From contig CAJQUW010007258.1 in NCBI GenBank assembly GCA_907163375.1, forward strand, positions 1-64,000: DNA of 64,000 nucleotides, read 5' to 3'. The DNA comes from Prostheceraeus crozeri (Eukaryota; Platyhelminthes; Polycladida; Euryleptidae). Made by a program: the position numbers and the translations under genes. Below are positions 12,801 to 23,100 of this stretch, piece by piece (position 1 is the first letter of the stretch; each line of letters begins with the position of its first letter). The notes beneath the pieces are model-generated. The model did no database searches. It saw only the letters and a program-made list of their open reading frames with translations, and was not told the DNA's origin.

Positions 12801-15800
12801 CTTAAAAATCACCGCAAAAAACAGCAATCTTGATAATTAGTGTTGCTTGTAATTCATCACTAATATCTGGAAAACAATCGAAGGTATAATAAATGTAACA
12901 ACTGGATATACTAGCTGATTGGACGAAACAATGGAAACCGTAGAATACAAAGGGAAAAGGTTTGTCTGCATATGTGAATTTAAGGTACCGCGGTTATGTA
13001 TAAGTAAAATCCGGAAAACAATCAAAGGTATTGTTAAGAAGAACCGATTGCAGACATAATGTCGTATATTTCATTAACACAGCATTACGTTAAAATCGAG
13101 ACCATCACTCACTACACAAAGGTCTGAACAGCAGTCCACGATCATGTGCATAGCTGAAACACAGTGAATCTCAAGTGTCATGGAAATCTCACGTCACAGG
13201 TATAAAAGTAAGAATTGTACAGGCTTGCGTATAGCCTATACGATGAACCTTAAATGACCAAAAATGTGACCAAGCGATAAAGTTTTTAAAATACAAAAGG
13301 AAATGGTCGGGATAAGATTAATTACAACAAATTTCATGAATGCTCATGACAAGCGGAATAAAGTAGTGGTCAAAATATTTCAATTTCGTGTTCACACTCA
13401 AAAAATGTTGAAGACTTATCGCTCAAACATGAGAGCAGGGGAGTCATAATCGTAGTTGTTGAACAGACGCTCTCTATAATCAGTCACGCATGTTCAGATA
13501 CACTACATGCTCACTAAGTTGATAATTTGAATAATTTCAAATGAAAGAATGTGATCACCAGATGTCTTAACGAGCGGTGTAGAAGGCAACCTACTGATTT
13601 TCAAGTTATGTCGTTATATCGTACAACCCGAAGTATAGCTCCTTCAAATGAAATATGCGTTACATTGCAATAACCGCAATGTAGGTTATAAACCTTGTAT
13701 GTAGGTTCAACACAACTGATAGAAATAGGAACTTGATTTTCTGAACCTTAACTGATGATGTTAATCACCGGATGTATCAAAAATTGTATCACAGTCAGGC
13801 AGGCTAGTTAGGCTCTCAGTTCAGTAGCCATAAAATGTTGACATATAAAACTTACGGGATATATTCATTGCTAATCTCATTTTTGTTGATTTGTTCATCG
13901 TCAAATATTTGAACAATTAGATCTTTTCATGTGCTAATACTAATTAAATGATGCTGTATAAATGAGCGTAAACCTAGCAAACTTACATATTACTTCATTT
14001 TCCTATGTGAAAGTTTGTAATTCTATGTGCCATTTAAACATAAACAGCCGCGAATAGATTAAGAAATACAAATACACACATTTCGCTGCAAAAGATGGAA
14101 TTTCGACCTTCAGTCATCCGCCAAATTTTTAAATCAACATGTGATAGTTAAGTGACCTTGATCGTTGATTGTAGATGAAAATATTGAACATGCAGTGTAT
14201 AAAAATATTGCAGGATTATAATTACGATAGGCTGGCTTGGGGAAATGCATCATTAGGTAAATGCGATTAGGTTGTAGCCCAAACCAATAGCTCATAGCCA
14301 AGAAACCGTTAAGTTTGCATCCATATGTGCCTGTATATAGCCAATCTCTTAGATTGGCAGATAGCCAATATCTAAGGCATTTTATTTCGCAAAAGTATTG
14401 CATGCCACCCTGGCACTTGGGGAAAGATTTGGCAGTTTTTGAAAATTGGGCCTTATTTGCTTTACTCTGCAACAAATTTTGTTTGCTGTCAAGAGAAGCA
14501 AGCTGGAATTAAATATGGGCGACCTGTTATATCACAGTAAGATGTCAAGTTCATCCACACGAAATTGCGGATTCGATCGAATACCTCTTCATTATTTACG
14601 TAGCCCGATCGATTTTGGTAGTGAAAACCAGGTCCGGGGTAAATGCGACAAGGCCCATCGAGATAGGTGCGACAACGTGCAAAATTTTGATTTTTGTCGC
14701 TTAAGTTTTTGATACACTCCTGCATGTGTCAATAAAATCGTCACCAACATATTTTGAAATCATAGATGTCTCAAACGACAATAGGGTGCAATGCTCAAGA
14801 TCCAAGCTTGTTTCGAGTTCATGGATTTCGATCGATTAATAACAGCTAGGTGCCATTTCAAGTCAATCAAACGAAAGGATCTACGTCCAGAAAGAACGAG
14901 AAACCTTTACGATATTTAGGCCTAATTCTGATATTCTTTTCTCTAATGCGCTCGTATATTTCTAAAATAGGCTAATTCTGTTTTTGAACGTATATCAGTT
15001 GTAGCATTTCATGCATGTATCCTATTTAAAAATAGGCCTATTCAGCTTCAAAATACGCTTACATACTATAAACACTGCCCATTTTTATCTCACATAAACA
15101 TAAATCTACACTAGGTGACATGCCACGCGTTATTCAGGCGCAATTACGGAACACCCCAAACATCCGTGGTTAAGGACATTCTATTCTTCTACCCGCGTAT
15201 ATATGCGCTGCACTAAGAGTCAGAAATCACTTGATCTGATGCTGTTAAAACATGGGAGATGTTTAAGAATACGCGCGGGTGAGCGTTTATAGTTTGCGCG
15301 TCGTCCACGGTTGTCTGCGCTGCCACTTGAACCACTAATATGAACCGCTAAGCATGTTCTGTCTTCCCTGAACATGAAATTGAGGTCCTATCACATTGTT
15401 TAGCCTCTGATACAGGCAGACACATGAGACGCAAAGTCTATATAACAGGACTGCCAACTATACTTACTTATATAACTTATATTGCAGCAATATCCCGCAT
15501 AGCCACGAATGTTTGGGGTCATGTGTAATTACGCGTGATTGAGCGTGGCATGTCAACTAGTGTATCGAAATAATGATCTAGATCAATTCTGCAATCACAA
15601 ATAAACCAAGATCCACTTCTATATGTGAAAATGTCTATTCTAGGTAGCGATAAGTTAGCACTTAGGATTTCCTTGTAAAGATCAGTTGCTCTATTACCAA
15701 GATAGGAGCGAAACACATCACCGTCATTTCATACAACATTCCCAACACATCATCGGAGTTTAATTCGCAAATCTATATGAAAACATACTCAGATGCAAAA

Positions 15801-18800
15801 TCACCCAGGCCATGTCGTATTTGCCCCAATCATGAGGTAAAAGAGACTTTGAAGTCACTTACTTTGACATCCAACTTAGAGAAACTTATCATTCCATCAT
15901 AAATGGGCAGTATTCTTGTGTTACTGTACAATAACCGGTATTTAACGGTCGTAGGAGTGCTGGAGTGATGGAGAAGTGTGTGTTCAAACTCAAACTCGAC
16001 TGGTAGAACACTGTTCCACCGGTTACAGCACTGTACAAACTCATTTTCCATGTAGCACCAATTGATTTGTTCATAAATGGGCAGTATTCTTGTAGTTACT
16101 GTAGAATAACCGGTATTTACCGGTCGTAGGAGTGCTGGAGTGTCGGAGAAGTGTGTGTTCAAACTCAGACTGGATTAGTAGAACACTGTTCCACCGGTTA
16201 CAACACTGTACAAACTCATTTTCCATGTAGCACCAATTGATTTGTTCATAAATGGGCAGTATTCTTGTAGTTACTGTACAATAACCGGTATTTACCGGTC
16301 GTAGGAGTGCTGGAGTGATGGAGAAGTGTGTGTTCAAACTCAAAATCGACTGGTAGAACACTGTTCCACCGGTTACAGCACTGTACAAACTCATTTTCCA
16401 TGTAGCACCAATTGATTTGTTCATAAATGGGCAGTATTCTTGTAGTTACTGTACAATAACCGGTATTTACCGGTCGTAGGAGTGCTGGAGTGTCGGAGAA
16501 GTGTGTGTTCAAACTCAGACTGGATTAGTAGAACACTCTTCCACCGGTTAGAGCACTGAACAAACTCATTTTCCATGTAGCACCAATTGATTTGTTCATA
16601 AATGGGCAGTATTCTTGTAGTTACTGTACAATAACCGGTATTTACCGGTCGTAGGAGTGCTGGAGTGATGGAGAAGTGTGTGTTCAAACTCAGACTGGAT
16701 TAGTAGAACACTCCTCCACCGGTTAGAGCACTGTACAAACTCATTTTCCATGTAGCACCAATTGATTTGTTCATAAATGGGCAGTATTCTTGTAGTTACT
16801 GTAGAATAACCGGTATTTACCGGTCGTAGGAGTGCTGGAGTGTCGGAGAAGTGTGTGTTCAAACTCAGACTCGACTAGTAGAATACTGTTCCACCGGTTT
16901 AAGCACTGTACAAATTCATTTTCCATGTAGCACCAATTGATTTGTTCATAAATGGGTAGTATTCTAGTGGTTACTGTAGAATAACCGGTATTTACCGGTC
17001 GTAGGAGTGCTGGAGTGTCGGAGAAGTGTGTGTTCAAACTCAGACTGGATTAGTAGAACACTGTTCCACCGGTTAGAGCACTGTACAAACTCATTTTCCA
17101 TGTAGCACCAATTGATTTGTTCATAAATGGGCAGTATTCTTGTAGTTACTGTACAATAACCGGTATTTACCGGTCGTAGGAGTGCTGGAGTGTCGGAGAA
17201 GTGTGTGTTCAAACTCAGACTGGATTAGTAGAACACTCTTCCACCGGTTAGAGCACTGTACAAACTCATTTTCCATGTAGCACCAATTGATTTGTTCATA
17301 AATGGGCAGTATTCTTGTAGTTACTGTACAATAACCGGTATTTACCGGTCGTAGGAGTGCTGGAGTGTCGGAGAAGTGTGTGTTCAAACTCAAAATCCAC
17401 TGGTAGAACACTGTTCCACCGGTTACAGCACTGTACAAACTCATTTTCCATGTAGCACCAAGAACTTTTCTGGAAAATCTTATCATTTTTTGAAAAAATC
17501 GGTTTTTGGCAGTTTTTTCCGGTTGCTCGTGTAAGGAAAGTGCTGGAAGTTGCTGTACAAACTCAGTTTTTTGCTCTTGTATCTAAATTTTTCCATCGGA
17601 ATGCTGTACAAACTCGCTAACCAGGTAGCACCAATACTTGCACCAATTTTTCGAATTTAAATTTGAATTTTGAAGGTGAAAGAGTTCGAATTTTGGAAAA
17701 CTTTTTGGCTGTACAAACTCTGCGTCATCAGTAGTACCTAAACATGTGGTTTCCTATTCTGTACAAACTCTATTCAAAAAGTTGGTGTTGAAGTTGGTGC
17801 TAACTTCAACGACATTTAACATACCCGGATATATTAAGTGGAAAACTCCGGTGCATGTATGGATCAACAATTAACTATACTAACGGTCAAAGGCTGAATA
17901 ACAGTGTATTCAGTGTATGATTGTATATGTTACAATATCGAGTGTTGTGCTATATTCCACTCAACACAAAAATTTGTCGCATAAAACTTCAACATGATGT
18001 AACATCCTCTATTTCAGGAGGTATTGAAGTTCAAATTTATTAAAAGAATTCAGTACATGCGGACAAAGATGGACTCCGAAAAGATCCTCGAAATGCGACA
18101 ACGATATGAGAAGATTAAAGAGAATTACAGGAAGCGTAAGAGCCAAGAAGCCCAGATCCGAACAGGAAAGAAACAGTAAGAGAAATGATTATTGATCAGT
18201 AATGATTAGTGGGATGCGTTAAAGAGTACTTGAACACTGTATCAAATACCTTGAATAATGTATCAAAACATTTCTTGTTTACATCATGCTCGTGTAGCCT
18301 ATACGTGTAAGTGCGTTGAGCTGGAGGATCGTGAGTACTAAGCATGTTACTTTGGCACGTGATAACGCTTGACTGATTGGCATATGTGAACAGCTAAGTA
18401 GCCTATAATTCAATATCCAAGATCAAAGTTATACTTATTTTAACTGTTCTACGCCAAAATTTACTGTTGACCACGTTTTCACTGCAGCTATTGATTAGCC
18501 TAAGATATCCACAGCTGTTTTGAGAGTTAAGGCTTGTTTTGTTGCGGTAGGCGTATTTCTGACACAAGCGGATAAAACTAAAAAAATAATCAAGTGCTAG
18601 GGTCCTGCAAATAAACAATTAATCATTTTCAATAAAGCTATCTTACATACCGTAATATCTGGGGTTATATTGTAACAGATAACATCGCAAAACCGCTTCC
18701 TTAGTGCCAAATGTCCTTGACTTTCAAAAATACTGTTTCGCACGTATTTAAAAGGAAGAGTGAATGCCAAATAAATATAACACATGTTGTTCAGCTATAA

Positions 18801-20158
18801 GTAAGCATAATTGTTTTTCATAAACTATATTTTTCCTGATGATCCAAGCTAACGAAATTAAGAATTGATGAATGGAGTCCACTAGATCTCAGAGGGTATG
18901 GAAAAGCTGAAGTGTCTGAGTTTAAAATGAATTGTCTATGAAAATTAAGCTTGTACTATAATGAGGCTTGCATGAATGTTTTGGAAGTTTGAAATGTATA
19001 TTTTGTATTTCAGCGCCACCGTTAAGATGCATGAAGAGACAAATGACGTTTGGAATGTTCTCTTGGAGGATGCTGCCCTTGACAGGTAAGTTTTAGTCAT
19101 CTACCCATCATTACCAATTACAATTACTCCTGTAGTGAATGCCTGATTATTATTATTCCACACCATAATAATGCATTATCATCAATGATGTCTTCCTTCT
19201 TCTATTTCACAGCACTCCAGCTGGATCAGTTTATTCAGATGAAGTGGACGGGTGCATGAATACGTCAGCATTGTGAGTTGATAAATGTAATTCAACACAA
19301 CTACACATATATACAGCATAACAACCTTATAGGTATATTCTTGGTTTTGAGCTTGCAATAATACAACCAGATTAGGAATAGAGCTATCAGCTGTAGGCAT
19401 TTTGCTTGTACATTCCACGGAACTCCAACTTTACACTTGCTATCAATAACTGTATGACATTAATTGATCTTTATAGCGAGCAGTTATTTCGCTCCACTTC
19501 CTTTTGCGACATTCAGATGCGCTTTCATTTTAGAGCTTTTCGACATATTTAGGTTTTCATCAATATTTAGAGCTCTTCGTCAATTTTTAAAACTTCTTCA
19601 GAGAACCTCTGTTCATTTATTTGACTTCAAATGTGATTTGTTTTTCCAGATCAGACAGTGCAGCGAGTATCATGAAACTGGAGAACATGTCCCTTCCAGA
19701 CAACATTGTGAGAGAGGTAACGGACATTGTTTTGACTCTTATTTTAAATATATGCGTAAATTTTCGAAAGCCTCCTTATCTCTCCTTAAATATTTCGATT
19801 GCCTCCTTATCAAATCAGATGAAAAAAATCTTTATCAAATATTTTTCCATCTGATTTGATAAAGAGGCAATCGAAATATTGTCACTAATAAGATCTTTTT
19901 TATTGGCCTTGTCTATTTTGATTATTTTGAACTAACCGGCCAATGGCGAATTTAATCATTAGTATGTATAAATATAGTTTATATATTATATAATATATTA
20001 GTATTAGTATAGATATGCTATATCTCACACCTCTTCCTCACACCCTCACACCGACTATCCGAAATGCAGTTACAGAGAACAGGATGGTAATGTGGAAGAC
20101 CGGTTTCGCTTTTATTTAAGACAGCTTTCTCAATTCCACAGATCAGAGTAAATACAAT

Positions 20159-20193
<35 letters not shown>

Positions 20194-23100
20194 CAAATAA
20201 CAACATGACGCGAAGCGTCTTTTAACTGATCATGGTAGATATTAATTCTAAATTATGCACGTCATTCAACCCACTCAGTGCCTCAATTGCAACGATATCT
20301 CATGGACATTTGAATATCTGGTAATCTGAGCAGGAAACGTTTGGTTACGACGAAAATTTAGAACGATATTCAATTCTTTATTTCTGCTGGTTTGAAATCG
20401 AAAAATAATATACAGGGTGAACATAAAAGAATACCCCAACTTTAAAAATTTATTGTGACAAGACTAAGAAACGCACGAGGTTCGGTGAGGTGTCATATAG
20501 AAGACGACGTTCTGAAGTTTTTTTTACTACCAAAGCAATGACTTAATTTCTTAAGTTTTCAACAAAATTTTGATCATTGATTTTTGGCTAAAAATGCATG
20601 ATATTTATTATTCATTTTACCGACAACTCTGTTGTAACTTTTTAAGTGTAAGTCTACCTTATTTTCATCAAGTATTTAATTAAATAAAAGACGATTTTAC
20701 GATACTAACCATTTGTATCATAGGCCCTATATAAACATCATAAATGCTCAATATGGCCGCCCTCAGCAGCACGAACAACGTCCATTCGATAATCAAACTC
20801 ACGTCAGACGTTTTGCAACATTTCCGATGTCACAGATCGGATGGATGCTGTGATTCGAGATTTCAGTTCTTCTAAATTTGTCGGGAGTGGTGGTACATAC
20901 ACAGAATTCTTAATATACCCCTAAAGAAAAAAATCACAAGGTGACAAGTCTGGGCTTCGAGGTGGCCAACGATGAAGGGCTCTATCTGTAGATGAATGAC
21001 GTCCAATCCAGCGTTGAGGATAATGATCATTCAAGTACTGTCGGACTGATAGATGCCAGTGAGGCGGTGCCCCATCTTGCTGAAAAATAAAGTTTCCAGC
21101 ATGTTCCTCTAATTGAGGCATCAACCAATGAACAAGCATCTCAAAGTACGAGGTACCTGTAACAGTAGAGTCTTCAAAAAAGAAAGGACCAAAAACCGTA
21201 GATTGCGAGATAGCACAGAACACGTTAACTTTCGGCGAGTCTCGTACAAGTTCCACAGATTCGTGAGGATTCTCAGTTGACCATATACGTACGTTGTGCT
21301 TGTTCACCTTCCCTGTCACGTGGAATATACCTTCATCTGAGAATACGAGCTTCGAAATGAAAGAGACATCCAACTCAGTCTGTTCGAGGATGGAAATTGC
21401 AAAACTCTACTCTCTGTTCTGTATCACCACTTGTTAAAGCTTGTAGGTGCTGTAATTTGTGCGGTTACATATTCAAATCCTTTCGCAAAACCTTCCACAC
21501 CGTAGATTGAGGCATTTGCAGTTCAAGGCTGGCACGACGAGTTGACTTTCGTGGACTTCGTAGAAAAGCACCGCGAGTACGCTGCACGCTCTCCTCCATC
21601 ACTCTAGGTCTACCTGGGCTCTTGCCTTTACACAGGCATCCAGTCTCTACGAATTGTCGGCACCAACGTAGGATCTCTTTTCTATCAGGTGGGCTCACCC
21701 CAAACTGCAAACGAAAGGTGCAAACGAGGGTTCAGATTTGTAGAATTGAATAACGCAAAAGGCCTTTTGTTTCGCTGTAATCATGTTGAAGAATGATAAA
21801 AATCACTTATGGGTCTCGTAGAAAGTTTTGAATTAAGAGACGAGTCATTTGATCGCGATGGTAACTAACTGACACGCATCAATTCATGGAATCCCAGAGG
21901 GATGAATGTAGATATTACTTAATGCAACATGCGTACCGGTATAGGAGTCCCACACGATCTAAAATTAAACTCAAGAAGGACGATTATGTTAATCGATTGC
22001 GGACTGTGGTTTGAGAAAAGTAAATTTTACCTTAGCTCTGGTAGGACAAAGTTGAACAAAGATGTAAAAAAAAACTTCAGAACGTTGTCTTACAAATGAC
22101 ACCTCACCGAACCTCGTGCGTTGCTTAGTCTTGTCACAATAAATTTTTAAAGTTGGGGTATTCTTTTATGTTCACCCTGTATACTAATATACAAATCACT
22201 ATTGGATTCATCAAGCATTTGTTTCAAGTTCTGTTGGATTTTTTGTTTTAAATGAATTTATTATTTGGTTTTGTGTATAGGAATAGCATTTAGTTAATAC
22301 GATAAAGACAAAATAGGTCGCAGATGTCAATCAAGGAGAGGTGTTGGTAAATTATAGCCTGTAATTGCGCTAGGAAATATAAGTTGTCATAGGTGTCGAT
22401 TGAAAAGCTACAGGAGATACTGACCATATAATCCTCTCGTAAATTAAGGCAACAGAAATATCAGTTTATCATATTTCCTTGATCGTATTTCCCGTTGTAT
22501 GGAAGTATATCATTGAAAAAGATTATATAGAAGCTTATCTTACAAAACATTAACTGTCCAAATATGCAGATGTCAAAGGATTTTTATTCTTTGATTTTGC
22601 AGTCCGGTGTTAACGTTAAATTCCATTGCGCGATGTCCGATGTGGAGGTTAAACAGAAGCTGGAGGAATCATTTTCTGTTCGCAAGCACTTTGCCATGAA
22701 CGAAACCGTCTTCCAAGAAGTGCTTAACTGCCCACAACTGCGCCTTCCTGAATATGTGAGTGTTAAATGAAGATTAACTGCATCTGAACTGGCTGTCCCT
22801 TTGCAGACAACTATATCACATAAACTATGTTTTCTGAAAAGTGTTTTAAAAAAGCATTGCATGGTTTTTATGTTTCTCGTTTTTTTCTTTTTATTCCAGC
22901 TTTTAACATCGTTCTGGCATAAGTATTTCTCTTTTACTTGTCTTAATCTGCTATAAACGGAACATCAAGGTGCCTATCAACTAGTCTATGCCACACTTAT
23001 TGGGATCTTAAATTAGTTTAATAAACATTCCTTTTTTTAAATTCATCTCTAAAAGATACGATTTAAATAGTCTTAAGAACAAGGTTTTGCATTCCATTTG

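Larger units (their letters stand above)
9053..17812. mobile_element. Foldback-like element: inverted arms of 175-bp tandem repeats
   Basis: Left arm 9053-12544 and right arm 15898-17812 are inverted copies. Each has an outer unique part of about 350 bp and an inner array of a 175-bp unit: 18 units left, 9 right. The loop is 12545-15897. The right end runs on to 17851 (...aagtggaaaactccgg). This is the architecture of foldback/TU or Galileo-type transposons: long inverted ends built of tandem repeats around a variable middle. No transposase is visible in the loop, so it is non-autonomous or dead. Short ORFs repeating NTHFSDTPALLRPV and WCYMENEFVQC are repeat translation; 175 is not a multiple of 3, so frames slip each unit. 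It lies in intron 1 of gene 1. No clear target duplication was found. Confidence 0.8.
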
